Notes: generated from the sequence alone by a model not told the origin. Positions 51,524-60,756 are shown, numbered from the stretch's first letter. The stretch: DNA of 64,000 nucleotides from Herbiconiux aconitum (GCF_024979235.1 NZ_JANLCM010000001.1:1364001-1428000); one strand, 5' to 3'. Numbers and translations are program-made.

Positions 51524-52446
51524 CGCCGTTCCCCGTGCACCTGGTCTCGACCGCGCCCGAGCACCTGGCGGTGGCCGAGACCATCGCCCGCGACTGGGAG
51601 TCCCTCGGGGTCTCCGGACACTTTCTGGCACGCAACATCCGCACCGGTCAGCAGTTCGGGTTCGACGAGACGACCGCCGTGCCGATCGCCTCGGTGGCGA
51701 AGGTGCCGCTGGCTCTGGTGCTGCTCGATCTCATCGAGCGGGGCTCGATCGACGAGTCCATGTCGATCGTGATCGACCCGGCCACCAGCAGCGTCGGCCT
51801 CACGGGGCTGTCGGCATTCCGCTACCCGGTCACGATCGCGGTCGCCGACCTTCTGGCGTCGATGCTCTCCGTGAGCGACAACGCGTCGGGCGACGCCCTG
51901 CTCGATCTGGTCGGCATCGATGCGGTCAATGACCGGCTGCGGGAGTGGGGGTGTCACGACATCGTGTTCCGCCATCGTTTCCAGCGCATGTACGACTGCG
52001 CGGCCGGGGCGGCGGGAGACGACTTCCGGATGGCCATGGAACTGGCGATCAGAGGCGACCGGCCCGGGGAGCACCACGCGATCGAGACGATGGATGCCGC
52101 CAACGCCACCGTGGCCAGCGCAGAGGCCCTCGTCGACCTCCTCGAACGTGTGTGGCTCGACCGCATCGCCGACCCCCGCTCCACGCAGTCGCTCCGGCGC
52201 CTGATGTCCACGCAGATCTTCAACCACCGGCTCTCCAGCGATCTGCGTGCCGAAAGTTACTCGATCAGCGCCAAGACCGGGACGTTCCTGAACCTGCGCC
52301 ACGAGATCGGTGTGGTGGAAACGGATTCAGCCGACCAGATCGCCATAGCGGCGCTGACTCGCTCGACCGCTCGCGCCACCGTGCAGCAGGACGTCGATCT
52401 GGCGATCGGGGCCGCGGCCCGCTCAGCGGTCGAGCGTCTCCGGTAG
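51520..52446 (+). CDS. Class A beta-lactamase-like serine hydrolase without signal peptide
   Basis: A 308-residue protein with class A landmarks S58-VAK61, S119-DN121 and K252-TG. The omega-loop Glu166 motif (usually ExxLN) is not recognisable; the region reads HRFQRMYDCAAGAAGDD. No signal peptide or lipobox is present, so as written it is cytosolic. It may therefore not hydrolyse beta-lactams efficiently; it could be a binding or sensing protein, or act on another D-amino-acid substrate. Translationally coupled to the LysR gene. Confidence 0.8.
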   Translation: MTPFPVHLVSTAPEHLAVAETIARDWESLGVSGHFLARNIRTGQQFGFDETTAVPIASVAKVPLALVLLDLIERGSIDESMSIVIDPATSSVGLTGLSAFRYPVTIAVADLLASMLSVSDNASGDALLDLVGIDAVNDRLREWGCHDIVFRHRFQRMYDCAAGAAGDDFRMAMELAIRGDRPGEHHAIETMDAANATVASAEALVDLLERVWLDRIADPRSTQSLRRLMSTQIFNHRLSSDLRAESYSISAKTGTFLNLRHEIGVVETDSADQIAIAALTRSTARATVQQDVDLAIGAAARSAVERLR

Positions 52447-52460
52447 GTCGTCCCGACGGC

Positions 52461-53645
52461 TCAGGCGCCCACCCGCGAGAGATTGAAGTAGGAGCGGGCG
52501 CCCTCCGGCCTGATGTCGGCCACGGCGTCGTCGAAGATCCGCATCGGATGCGGCGTGTACGGATGCTCCGCGATGGCGTCGAGGTCGAGTTCGATGCCGA
52601 GACCGATGCCCTCGGGGATGAGGATGTCGCCCTCGTCGGTCAGGGTCAGCGCCTCGTTCGAGATCTCCGAGCGCCACGGCACGTCGGTCGCCATGATCTC
52701 CAGGTAGCGGAAGTTGGGCAACGTGGCACCCAACTGCAGGGTGGCGGCCGTGCTGAGCGGGCCGCTCGGATTGTGCGGCGCGAACGGCACGTAGTACGCC
52801 GCCGCCAGGGTGGAGATGAAGCTCAGCTCCAGCAGTCCGCCGGCGTGGGTCACGTCGGGCTGCACGTAGTCGACGGCTTGGCGCGCGAGCACGGGAACGA
52901 ATTCCTTGCGGCCGAACCAGCGCTCTCCGGCAGCGATCGCCACGGGCGACTTGGAGCGGATCTCGACCAGTGCATCGATTCCGTCAGGCGGGCAGGGCTC
53001 CTCGAAGAACACCGGATTGAAGCGCTCGAGCTTTCGGGCGACCTTGATCGCCGTCGGCACGTCGAATCGTCCGTGGCCCTCGATGAACAGCTCGATGTCG
53101 TCACCGACCGCGTCTCGCACCGCGGCGACCGACTCGAGCATCCGGTCGAGATCGCGATCCGCGACGATGAGATCGGATGCCTCGAACGGGTCCCATTTCA
53201 GACCCCGGAACCCCGTGGCGATCGTGTCGACGGCGGCCGCGGCATAGTCCTCCGGGGTCTCCGCGCCCGAGAACCAGCCGTTGGCATAGGCGCGCACCCG
53301 ATCGCGCGTCCGGCCGCCGAGGAGCGCGTGCACCGGAACCCCGAGCGAGCGTGCCGTGACATCCCACATCGCCGTCTCGAGCGCGCTCAACGCCGTCATC
53401 GTGACCGGGCCACCGCGCCAGTAGGCGTCGCGGCTGAGCTCGTAGATCGTCTGCGCGATGCGGGTCGGGTCTTTGCCCTTCACGGCTTCGCCGAGAATCG
53501 CCACCGCACCCTGCACCGCGAGTTCCTGGCCCTCGAGCGTGGCCTCCGAGACACCGATGATCCCCTCGTCGGTGTGCAGCCGCACGATCACGAGATTGGT
53601 GCGATAGAAGTCGACGGTGAGTGTCTCGAGTCGGGTGATCTTCAT
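52461..53645 (-). CDS. Enolase-superfamily sugar-acid dehydratase (mandelate racemase/MLE family)
   Basis: A 394-residue enolase-superfamily enzyme with an N-terminal capping domain and a barrel. Metal-ligand acids lie at E189 (EGHGRFD), in FFEEPCPPD and in AGERWFGR; a catalytic His is in FAPHNPSGP and a lysine segment is GLKWDPF. The pattern matches aldonate dehydratases (galactonate/gluconate/xylonate types), which convert a sugar acid to a 2-keto-3-deoxy acid. It starts the catabolic cluster downstream of a CUT1 ABC transporter on the same strand. Confidence 0.87.
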   Translation of the reverse strand: MKITRLETLTVDFYRTNLVIVRLHTDEGIIGVSEATLEGQELAVQGAVAILGEAVKGKDPTRIAQTIYELSRDAYWRGGPVTMTALSALETAMWDVTARSLGVPVHALLGGRTRDRVRAYANGWFSGAETPEDYAAAAVDTIATGFRGLKWDPFEASDLIVADRDLDRMLESVAAVRDAVGDDIELFIEGHGRFDVPTAIKVARKLERFNPVFFEEPCPPDGIDALVEIRSKSPVAIAAGERWFGRKEFVPVLARQAVDYVQPDVTHAGGLLELSFISTLAAAYYVPFAPHNPSGPLSTAATLQLGATLPNFRYLEIMATDVPWRSEISNEALTLTDEGDILIPEGIGLGIELDLDAIAEHPYTPHPMRIFDDAVADIRPEGARSYFNLSRVGA

Positions 53646-53659
53646 GGATTCTTGGTTCC

Positions 53660-54493
53660 TTATCCTTTGACAGCGCCGGCGGTCATGCCGCCGATGACGT
53701 ATTTCTGAGCGAAGAGGTAGAAGGCGACGGCCGGCAGGGTGAAGATCAGCGCGACAGCCATGATGGTCTGGATCGAGGTGTCCTGCTCACCGATGTACCC
53801 CGCCACACCGACCGACGCGGGCTGCAGGCTCTTGTCGTAGATGAAGGTCACGGCGAAGACGTATTCGTTCCAGGCCGTGAAGAAGGCGATCACCGCCGCC
53901 GCCGCGATGGACGGGGTGATCAGCGGCACCAGGATGCGCAGCAGCACCGACCCCGGTCGCGCGCCGTCCATCCGTGCCGCTTCGTCGACCTCGCGCGGCA
54001 CCCCGTCGAACGCACCCTTGAGGATGAGCGCCACGACCGGCAGCACGAACGCGGAATCGGCCAGGATCAGACCCGGAATCGAGTTGAGGAGCCCGGTCTC
54101 GCGGAAGATGGCGAACAGGGGCACGACCAGAAGCGCCTCCGGAAGCATCTGGGTGAACAGCAGCGCGATGCCCACCACGACCTTGCCGCCGAACGAGAAG
54201 CGCGACAGCGCATAGGCCAGCGGGATGCCGAGCGCGAGCGTCACGGCCATGGTTCCGGTGGCGATGATGAAGCTGTTGAGCAGCCACCGGAGCACGTCGC
54301 CCTGAGCGAGCGCCTCGGCGAAGATGCCGATCTGCGAGAAGTCGGGCAGGAACTGGGTGGTGCCGCTGAACAACTGCTCGTCGCTCGTGAGAGCCGTGAC
54401 GAACATCCAGTACAGCGGGAACACCACGATGCCCAAGAGGATGAGCACGGCGATCACCCGGAAGGTGACCCCGAATCGGGCGCGGGTCTTCAT
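53660..54493 (-). CDS. ABC transporter permease, CUT1 sugar family (MalG/UgpE type)
   Basis: A 277-residue permease with six membrane helices and the EAA loop EVDEAARMDGARPGSVLLRI. ATG 54493 overlaps the stop of the upstream permease gene (ATGA). The reading frame is open far upstream, but that part is antisense-like to the other permease. It forms the importer with the MalF-type permease and the lipoprotein at 55482. No ATPase gene is in the cluster, so a shared MsiK-type ATPase is probably used. Confidence 0.92.
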   Translation of the reverse strand: MKTRARFGVTFRVIAVLILLGIVVFPLYWMFVTALTSDEQLFSGTTQFLPDFSQIGIFAEALAQGDVLRWLLNSFIIATGTMAVTLALGIPLAYALSRFSFGGKVVVGIALLFTQMLPEALLVVPLFAIFRETGLLNSIPGLILADSAFVLPVVALILKGAFDGVPREVDEAARMDGARPGSVLLRILVPLITPSIAAAAVIAFFTAWNEYVFAVTFIYDKSLQPASVGVAGYIGEQDTSIQTIMAVALIFTLPAVAFYLFAQKYVIGGMTAGAVKG

Positions 54494-55410
54494 GAGTTCC
54501 TCTCCGCGGCGTTCGCCACCAGGCGCCCGCCCACGACGATGATGAGCGAGATGACGATCCCGACCATTCCGATCGCGGCAGCCGTTCCCAGCTGCTTCGA
54601 GTCGAAGGCCTGCGAGTACAGGTCGATGACGAGTGTCTTCGTCGTGCCGAGCGGTCCGCCGCGCGTCATCAGCCAGATCAGTTCGAAGCGGCGGATGGAC
54701 CAGATCGCCATGAGCACGGCGATCAGCCCGATCGTCGGGCGGATGACCGGCCAGGTGACCACACGGAACGTCCACCATCGGCCCGCGCCGTCGACATGGG
54801 CCGCTTCGACGAGTTCGTCGGGCACGGACTGCAGGGCCGAAAGCAGAACGACAGCGGTGAAGGGGAACAGCTGCCAGACGGTGGTGATGAGGATCGCGGG
54901 GAGCGCGAGGTTCGGGTCGTCGAGAACCCCGCCTTCTCCCACGGCGACGCCGAGCCCGCTCAGGAAGCGGCTGAGCACCCCGTACTGAGCGTTGAGCATC
55001 CACACTGCGATCACGGCGACGGCGATGCCGGGCGCCGCCCAGGGAATGGTGACGAGAGCGCGGGCGATGCCGCGGCCTGGGAACCGGGAGTTCAGCAGCA
55101 GCGCCACGAGCAGCCCGATGCCGACACTGCCCGCGACGCACACCACCACGTAGACGAGCGTCACCAGCATGGTCTGCTGGAACGACTCGCTCTGGAAGGT
55201 GGCGATGTAGTTCTCGAAGCCGACCCAGACGTTCCTTCCCGGGTTGAGAAGACTCGTCTTGGTGAAGCTCAGATAGATCTCCTGCAGCAGCGGAACCAGC
55301 TGGAAGATCGTGATGTATGCCATCGCGGGCACGAGGAAGATATACGGGGTCCACTTGCTGCCGAGCGGGCTGCGCCGGAATCTCCCGCGGCGAATGCCGG
55401 TCTGGCTCAT
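54490..55410 (-). CDS. ABC transporter permease, CUT1 sugar family (MalF/UgpA type)
   Basis: A 306-residue permease with a basic cytoplasmic start, six helices and the EAA loop ELVEAAHVDGAGRWWTFRVV. It lies between the binding-protein gene (71 bp gap) and the second permease gene (4 bp overlap). Together they import a sugar or sugar acid. Confidence 0.92.
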   Translation of the reverse strand: MSQTGIRRGRFRRSPLGSKWTPYIFLVPAMAYITIFQLVPLLQEIYLSFTKTSLLNPGRNVWVGFENYIATFQSESFQQTMLVTLVYVVVCVAGSVGIGLLVALLLNSRFPGRGIARALVTIPWAAPGIAVAVIAVWMLNAQYGVLSRFLSGLGVAVGEGGVLDDPNLALPAILITTVWQLFPFTAVVLLSALQSVPDELVEAAHVDGAGRWWTFRVVTWPVIRPTIGLIAVLMAIWSIRRFELIWLMTRGGPLGTTKTLVIDLYSQAFDSKQLGTAAAIGMVGIVISLIIVVGGRLVANAAERNS

Positions 55411-55481
55411 GTCGTTACCACTCTCGGTCTGCTGTCGGGGGTCGGATGCGGGGCGGGGCCTGTGGGCCCCGCCCCGGGCGA

Positions 55482-56738
55482 TCAGCCGCCGACGAGGGCT
55501 TCGGCCTGCTCCTGCGCCTTGTCCATCGCCGTCTGCATGTCCTGCTGCCCTTGCAGCGCGGCGAGAACCTCGGTCACCACGATCTTGCGGATGTCGGGCG
55601 TCTGCGCACCGAAGCCGAGCACGATCTGAGGCACACCGGAATCGGTGAGCTCGTCGAAGACCGACAGGTACGGGGCCTCCGCGAGGCTCTCAGCGCTGCG
55701 CTCGGTCGGTGTCGCGACGCTGCTGGCGCCGAGCACCCCCTGGAGCTCCACCTGCTGCTCGGGCTCGAGCATCCAGTCGATGAAGGTCATGGCCGCGTCT
55801 TTGTGCTCGCTGTTCGCGTTGATCACCATCGGGGCGATCAGGGCGCCCTGCTTCTTCACCGGGAACGGAATCCGCACGACGCTGAAGTTCAGGTCGGGGT
55901 TGGCGTTCTTGGTGGCCACGACGTAGCCGCCGTTGTTGAGCTCCATACCGACCTTGTTCTGGGCGAACATCTTGCGGAAGGTCGCGGCGTCGGCGCCCTT
56001 CGGAATGACGTTCGCGTCATACATCTGCTGGTAGGCCTCGAGGCCCTTGACGACGTCGGGCGAGTTCAAGGTGAGCTTCTCGCCATCGGACCACTCGCCG
56101 CCGAACCCGTAGACGTAGTTGAAGATGTCCTGCCAGACGCCCGCCTCTTCGGCCTGGGTCTGACGGAAGGCGAGGCCGTAGACGTCGCCGTTGGTGGTCG
56201 ACTTGGCGATGTCGACGAACTCGTCGAAGGTGGTCGGCGGGTTCGGGATGAGGTCGGCGTTGTAGAAGAGACCGTAGTTGGCGTCTTCGAAGATCACGCC
56301 GTAGCGGGAGCCGTCGACCGTCATGTACTTGTCCGGGCCCGGCTGCAGGTTGAGCTTCTCGGCGTCGACCCTGTCGTCGAGCGGTTCGAGCAGGCCCGCG
56401 GATGCCGCTGCCTCGAACTCCGGCATGTCGAAGCGGATGATGTCGGGGCCTTCGCCGCCGCCGAGCTGGGTGAGGACGGTCTGACCGAAGGTGGGGTACG
56501 GAACAGACGCCGCTTCGATCTTCACGCCGTCTTGGCTCGCGTTGAATTTGTCGATCATCGCCTGCAGGCCCGGTCCACGACCGGGATCGCCGAGGGTCGA
56601 GGCGGCGAAGGTGACGGTGACCGTGCCACCGTCGGTGCTGTCGGGGGAGCCGCCGGATGAGCATCCGGCGATCGTCGCCGCACTGACGGCGAGCACAGCT
56701 GCGGTGGCGAGCATCCGCCGTGAATGGCGAGAAGGCAT
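55482..56738 (-). CDS. ABC transporter substrate-binding lipoprotein, CUT1 family
   Basis: A 418-residue extracellular binding protein with a lipobox (TIAGC, Cys about 26). The mature part matches solute-binding family 1: GPDIIRFDMPEFEAAASAGL, KYMTVDGSRYGVIFEDANYG, LIPNPPTTFDEFVDIAKSTT. AAAGGAG lies six bases before ATG 56738. First gene of the transporter/dehydratase operon and divergent from the GntR gene. Confidence 0.92.
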   Translation of the reverse strand: MPSRHSRRMLATAAVLAVSAATIAGCSSGGSPDSTDGGTVTVTFAASTLGDPGRGPGLQAMIDKFNASQDGVKIEAASVPYPTFGQTVLTQLGGGEGPDIIRFDMPEFEAAASAGLLEPLDDRVDAEKLNLQPGPDKYMTVDGSRYGVIFEDANYGLFYNADLIPNPPTTFDEFVDIAKSTTNGDVYGLAFRQTQAEEAGVWQDIFNYVYGFGGEWSDGEKLTLNSPDVVKGLEAYQQMYDANVIPKGADAATFRKMFAQNKVGMELNNGGYVVATKNANPDLNFSVVRIPFPVKKQGALIAPMVINANSEHKDAAMTFIDWMLEPEQQVELQGVLGASSVATPTERSAESLAEAPYLSVFDELTDSGVPQIVLGFGAQTPDIRKIVVTEVLAALQGQQDMQTAMDKAQEQAEALVGG

Positions 56739-56869
56739 CACTTACTCCTTTGTAATCGGTGCATGAGAAGGCGGAAGGTTCCCGCGCTGTTAGGAATAAT
56801 AATGATAAATATGGAAAATACAAGTGAAAGCTCCCGCAATGCGGTCCGTGCCCGCTAAAGTCGGTCTCC
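56739..56869. promoter_or_regulatory. Divergent promoter between binding-protein and GntR genes
   Basis: A notably AT-rich block (56792-56824: AATAATAATGATAAATATGG) in otherwise GC-rich DNA, likely holding the promoters of both divergent operons and the GntR operator. No clear palindrome could be picked out by eye. Confidence 0.4.
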
Positions 56870-57607
56870 ATGGCTGAGTACCCTGGGCGCGGACTGCACC
56901 GCGAAGTGGTGGAACAGCTCGGCCTGCGCATCGTGCGCGGTGATTACCCCCCGGGCACGCGCATCGACGTCGAAGCGCTCGAGCCCGAACTCAAGGTGAG
57001 CAAGACGGTCGTGCGGGAGGCGTTGCGAGTCATCCGCGAGAAGGGGTTGATCGACTCCTGGCAGAAGCGGGGAACGTTCGTCACGAGCCGTGACTCCTGG
57101 AAGCTCCTCGACACCGATGTGATGATGTGGCGGCGGGAGGCGCGCCGCGACGACGACCAGCTGCTGAGCGACCTCTCGCAGCTGAGGAACGCCATCGAGC
57201 CCGCCGCTGCAGGGCTGGCGGCCTCCCACCGCACGCCAGACGACCTGGCGAAGTTGGATGCGGCGTTCGACGCATTTCGTCAGGCGGGGGAGAACGTCGA
57301 CCGGTTGGCCGCGGCCGACCTCGACTTCCATCTCCTGATCCTCGCGGCGACGCACAACGAGCTGTTCGTACGACTGGACACCGTGGTGATCCACGCGCTC
57401 AGTGCCCGCAACCGCATCCAGCATCATCCGGGTGCCAGCTGGCACGATCCGGTGCCTGATCACCGCGCCGTGCTCGAGGCGATCAGGCAGGGATCCACCC
57501 CGATCGCCGAGGCGGCGATGCAGTATGCGTTGCGGGAATCCGACCAGGATCTCACCAGTGGAGAGCCTCCGTTGAACCCGGGCTCCTCCGATCCGCGACG
57601 CTATTAG
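56870..57607 (+). CDS. GntR family regulator (FadR/FCD subfamily)
   Basis: A 245-residue regulator with a winged HTH (LGLRIVRGDYPPGTRIDVEA, VSKTVVREALRVIREKGLI, then TFVTSR) and an FCD effector domain with metal-ligand type residues (DLDFHLLILAATHNELF, then DHRAVLEAIRQG). FCD-GntR proteins often sense sugar acids or keto-acids (DgoR, UxuR). It heads the + strand aldehyde dehydrogenase/FAH operon and probably controls both divergent units. Confidence 0.9.
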   Translation: MAEYPGRGLHREVVEQLGLRIVRGDYPPGTRIDVEALEPELKVSKTVVREALRVIREKGLIDSWQKRGTFVTSRDSWKLLDTDVMMWRREARRDDDQLLSDLSQLRNAIEPAAAGLAASHRTPDDLAKLDAAFDAFRQAGENVDRLAAADLDFHLLILAATHNELFVRLDTVVIHALSARNRIQHHPGASWHDPVPDHRAVLEAIRQGSTPIAEAAMQYALRESDQDLTSGEPPLNPGSSDPRRY

Positions 57608-57658
57608 TATGTTTTAATCGCAATTGACGCGAAAAGAAGGAAAGCGGGGCACGACGAC

Positions 57659-59116
57659 GTGATCGAGATCGACGAGACGGTGACAGCAGCCGACCGGGCC
57701 TACCGGGAGGGGTCGAGCGCGTCGCCGACGACCAGGCGGGGCTGGCTCGTCGCCGTGGCGGAGGCGCTCGAAGAGCACCGTGCGGAGCTCGTGGAGCTGG
57801 CCCAGGAAGAGACGCACCTCGCCGCGGCGAGGCTGAACGGCGAACTCACCCGCACGGCCTTCCAGCTGCGCTTCCTCGGCGACGAGATCGTCGAGGGCTC
57901 CCATCTCGCAGCAACGATCGACCACGCCGATCCCTCCTGGGGAATGGGCCCGCGACCTGATCTGCGATCCATCCGGCAGGCCGTCGGGGTGGTCGCCGTC
58001 TTCGGCGCCTCGAACTTCCCGTTCGCGTTCAGTGTGGCCGGCGGAGACTCGGCCTCTGCGCTCGCCGCGGGCTGCGCGGTGGTGCACAAGGCGCATCCGG
58101 CTCATCCCCGCCTCGCTCGGCTCACCGCCGGCATCGTCGTCGACGCTCTCCGCTCAGCGGGCGCGCCGTCGGGTCTGTTCGCGCTGGTCGAGGGCCAGGA
58201 CGAGGGCGTGCAGTTGGTGCAGCATCCGCTGGTCAAAGCCGTCGGATTCACCGGGTCGACCCGAGGGGGTCGCGCGCTGTTCGACCTCGTCGCGGCACGA
58301 CCGGAACCCATTCCCTTCTACGGAGAACTCGGCAGCACGAATCCGGTCTTCGTCACTCCGCGGGCGTGGGAACTGCGCGGTCAGGCGATCGCGGAGGGTT
58401 ACCTCGACTCGGTCGGCCTCGGGCGGGGCCAGTTCTGCACGAAACCGGGATTCCTCGTCGCACCCGCCTCGGCGGACGCTGCCCGCACCATCGCCGAGAC
58501 GGCCCGGAAGCGGGGCGATGCCCCGACGTTGATGCTGACACCGCAGCTGCGCGAGTCGTTCGAACGATCGCTCGACGAGCTGGCGGCGGAGGACGGTTTC
58601 GTCGCCGTGGTGGGCGGACCGTCCATCGCCGAGGAGGCTCCGCTCACGCTGTTGCGCGTGGCCGCCGAGACGGTTCTCGCGCGCCCGGAGCTCCTGGAGC
58701 ATGAAGCGTTCGGCCCCGCCAGCGTTGTGGTGGAGTATGCCGACGAAGCGCAGCTCGGCGCGATCGCCGCCCTGATCGGCGGGCAACTCACGAGCACCGT
58801 GCACGGGGAGCCCGACGACGAGGTCGACGATCTGCTGGCGGCCCTGTCGGAGCGGAGTGGGCGCGTTCTTTGGAACGGTTGGCCCACAGGGGTCACGGTC
58901 AGCTACGCGCAGCAGCACGGCGGCCCCTACCCGGCGGCCACCACCGACACGACCTCCGTCGGTGCGGCGGCGATCACCCGGTTCCAGCGGCCGGTGGCCT
59001 ACCAGGACCTGCCGCAGGATCTGCTTCCGCCCGGCCTTCGAGACGACAATCCGCTCGGCATCCCGCAGCGCGTCGACGGTGTGCTCGTGACACCGCAGAG
59101 AGCTGCTGCCCGATGA
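57659..59116 (+). CDS. Aldehyde dehydrogenase, alpha-ketoglutarate-semialdehyde dehydrogenase type
   Basis: A 485-residue ALDH with a catalytic Cys260 in GRGQFCTKPG and Glu223 in FYGELGSTNPVF, and the cofactor segment VVAVFGASNFPFAFSVAGGD. It matches the NADP-dependent ketoglutarate-semialdehyde group, whose motifs differ from classic ALDH (GQxCT). It would convert 2-ketoglutarate semialdehyde to 2-ketoglutarate, the last step of Weimberg-type pentose oxidation. It starts at GTG 57659 and overlaps the FAH gene by ATGA. Confidence 0.85.
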   Translation: MIEIDETVTAADRAYREGSSASPTTRRGWLVAVAEALEEHRAELVELAQEETHLAAARLNGELTRTAFQLRFLGDEIVEGSHLAATIDHADPSWGMGPRPDLRSIRQAVGVVAVFGASNFPFAFSVAGGDSASALAAGCAVVHKAHPAHPRLARLTAGIVVDALRSAGAPSGLFALVEGQDEGVQLVQHPLVKAVGFTGSTRGGRALFDLVAARPEPIPFYGELGSTNPVFVTPRAWELRGQAIAEGYLDSVGLGRGQFCTKPGFLVAPASADAARTIAETARKRGDAPTLMLTPQLRESFERSLDELAAEDGFVAVVGGPSIAEEAPLTLLRVAAETVLARPELLEHEAFGPASVVVEYADEAQLGAIAALIGGQLTSTVHGEPDDEVDDLLAALSERSGRVLWNGWPTGVTVSYAQQHGGPYPAATTDTTSVGAAAITRFQRPVAYQDLPQDLLPPGLRDDNPLGIPQRVDGVLVTPQRAAAR

Positions 59117-60300
59117 ACGCGTCAGCCGTGTTCCCCGGAGGCGACGCCGTGCTGGTCGGTCGGGTCTTCGACCCGCTGAGCGGCGGGCCACGAGTGGTCG
59201 GCGTGCACCGCGGTGTGGTGTCCGACCTGACCGACCGGTTTCCGACGGTCTCCCAGCTGCTCGAGCGCGACGACGCGGTCGATCTCGTGACCTCGGCGCC
59301 GGCCCGCGCGGACTGGACCCTCGAGGCTCTTCTCCGTGCCTCGTCGACGGATGCTGCAGACGAATCGGATGCTCCCGCGGCACCGGATGCGCCGCGCCTC
59401 CTCGCTCCGATCGACCTGCAGGTGATCAAGGCCTGCGGTGTGACCTTCGCGAAGAGCCTGGTGGAGCGCCTGATCGAAGAGCACACCCGCGGCGACTCCT
59501 CGCGGTCGCACGAGGTGCGAACCACCCTGCTCGAGGCGATCGGCGCCGACGCCCTGACCGTGCGGCCCGGGAGCGCCGAGGCCGAGCAGGTGAAATCGGT
59601 GCTCGTGGAGCGCGGCATGTGGTCGCAGTACCTGGAGGTCGGCATCGGGCCCGACCCGGAGGTGTTCACGAAGGGGCCGGTGCTCTCCGCTGTCGGCTAC
59701 GGTCAGGCGGTCGGTGTGCCGAGCTTCTCCGACTGGAGCAACCCGGAGCCCGAGCTCGTGCTCGTCGTCGACTCCGCGGGTGTTCCTCGAGGGGCGACTC
59801 TCGGCAACGACGTGAATCTCCGCGACGTCGAAGGCCGCAGCGCCCTGCTGCTCGGGGTGGCCAAGGACAACAACGGATCGACGGCCGTCGGCCCGTTCAT
59901 AAGACTCTTCGACGGGAACTTCAGCGTCGACTCGCTGCGCGACGAGGTCATCCATCTCGAGATCGAGGGTGAGGACGCGTTCACGCTCGACGCCACGAGC
60001 AACATGGCCGAGATCAGCCGCGACTTCGAGGAGCTGGTGAGCGCCACGCACGGCGCCCACCACCAGTATCCCGACGGCTTCGCGCTTTTCACCGGAACCC
60101 TCTTCACCCCGACCGAAGACCGCGACACCCCGGGGCGCGGCTTCACGCACCGGCTCGGCGACCGGGTCACGATCAGCAGCCCCCAGCTCGGGACGTTGCT
60201 GAACGTCGTGGGCCGGTCGGAAGACATTCCGCGGTGGGAGTTCGGCATCGCCGCCCTGTTCGACTACCTGCGCCGAGCGGTGCCGTCGTCGGGCGAGTGA
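59113..60300 (+). CDS. Fumarylacetoacetate-hydrolase family protein (probable 2-keto-3-deoxy acid dehydratase)
   Basis: A 395-residue FAH-fold protein with an N-terminal extension and catalytic barrel (ACGVTFAKSLVERLIEEHT, PELVLVVDSAGVPRGATLGN, VNLRDVEGRSALLLGVAKDN). Metal-ligand acids occur in EPELV and in the DVNLRD region. FAH-family enzymes in Weimberg-type routes (KdaD/XylX-like) dehydrate 2-keto-3-deoxypentonate to ketoglutarate semialdehyde. Its overlap with the ALDH gene supports that role. A hydrolase acting on another diketo acid cannot be excluded. Confidence 0.82.
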   Translation: MNASAVFPGGDAVLVGRVFDPLSGGPRVVGVHRGVVSDLTDRFPTVSQLLERDDAVDLVTSAPARADWTLEALLRASSTDAADESDAPAAPDAPRLLAPIDLQVIKACGVTFAKSLVERLIEEHTRGDSSRSHEVRTTLLEAIGADALTVRPGSAEAEQVKSVLVERGMWSQYLEVGIGPDPEVFTKGPVLSAVGYGQAVGVPSFSDWSNPEPELVLVVDSAGVPRGATLGNDVNLRDVEGRSALLLGVAKDNNGSTAVGPFIRLFDGNFSVDSLRDEVIHLEIEGEDAFTLDATSNMAEISRDFEELVSATHGAHHQYPDGFALFTGTLFTPTEDRDTPGRGFTHRLGDRVTISSPQLGTLLNVVGRSEDIPRWEFGIAALFDYLRRAVPSSGE

Positions 60301-60321
60301 TGACCCGGGTCGGCGGCCGGC

Positions 60322-60726
60322 TCACGGTCTGTTCATGAAGGCGTCGCTCACCGCGGCCGTGTCTTCGTAGAGGTGCATCTTCACGATCTTCCCGTCGCGC
60401 ACTACGATGTGGAAGACGCTCGGCGTGGAGAACGGTCTGCCCGTGACGTGCACCACGTGGGAGAAGTGCGCGAACACGGCGGCATGGTCGCCGTCGACCA
60501 GCACCGCTTCGACCTCGACCACGCTCTTGCCCGGTGAGAAGGCCGGCCACATGGCGTGGAAGTAGTGCGGCACCTCCGAGCGCTTCGACCTCCTGCCGGT
60601 CCACGGCAACGCCTCGTTGCCCGGAACGTACCAGTCGATCTCCTCGTCGAAGAGGTCGGCGATCCCGTCGGCGTCCTGCTCGCCGACGCGCTGGAGGAAT
60701 CGATTGACCACATCATCGGTATTCAT
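60322..60726 (-). CDS. SnoaL-like/NTF2-fold protein
   Basis: A 134-residue NTF2-fold protein: VVNRFLQRVGEQDADGIADL, FDEEIDWYVPGNEALPWTGR, VFHIVVRDGKIVKMHLYEDT. It has the usual length of nuclear-transport-factor-2-like orphans. It lies 30 bp downstream of the TDT gene on the same strand. Confidence 0.85.
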   Translation of the reverse strand: MNTDDVVNRFLQRVGEQDADGIADLFDEEIDWYVPGNEALPWTGRRSKRSEVPHYFHAMWPAFSPGKSVVEVEAVLVDGDHAAVFAHFSHVVHVTGRPFSTPSVFHIVVRDGKIVKMHLYEDTAAVSDAFMNRP

Positions 60727-60756
60727 GATCTTCCTGTTCTCCTCGTGGTTGTCTCG

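Noticed and set aside
53660..55354. Possible fusion of the two ABC permeases in one frame
   Set aside because: The upstream part of the frame is the wrong frame of the MalF-type gene; a normal ATGA overlap and ATG 54493 give two standard permeases.
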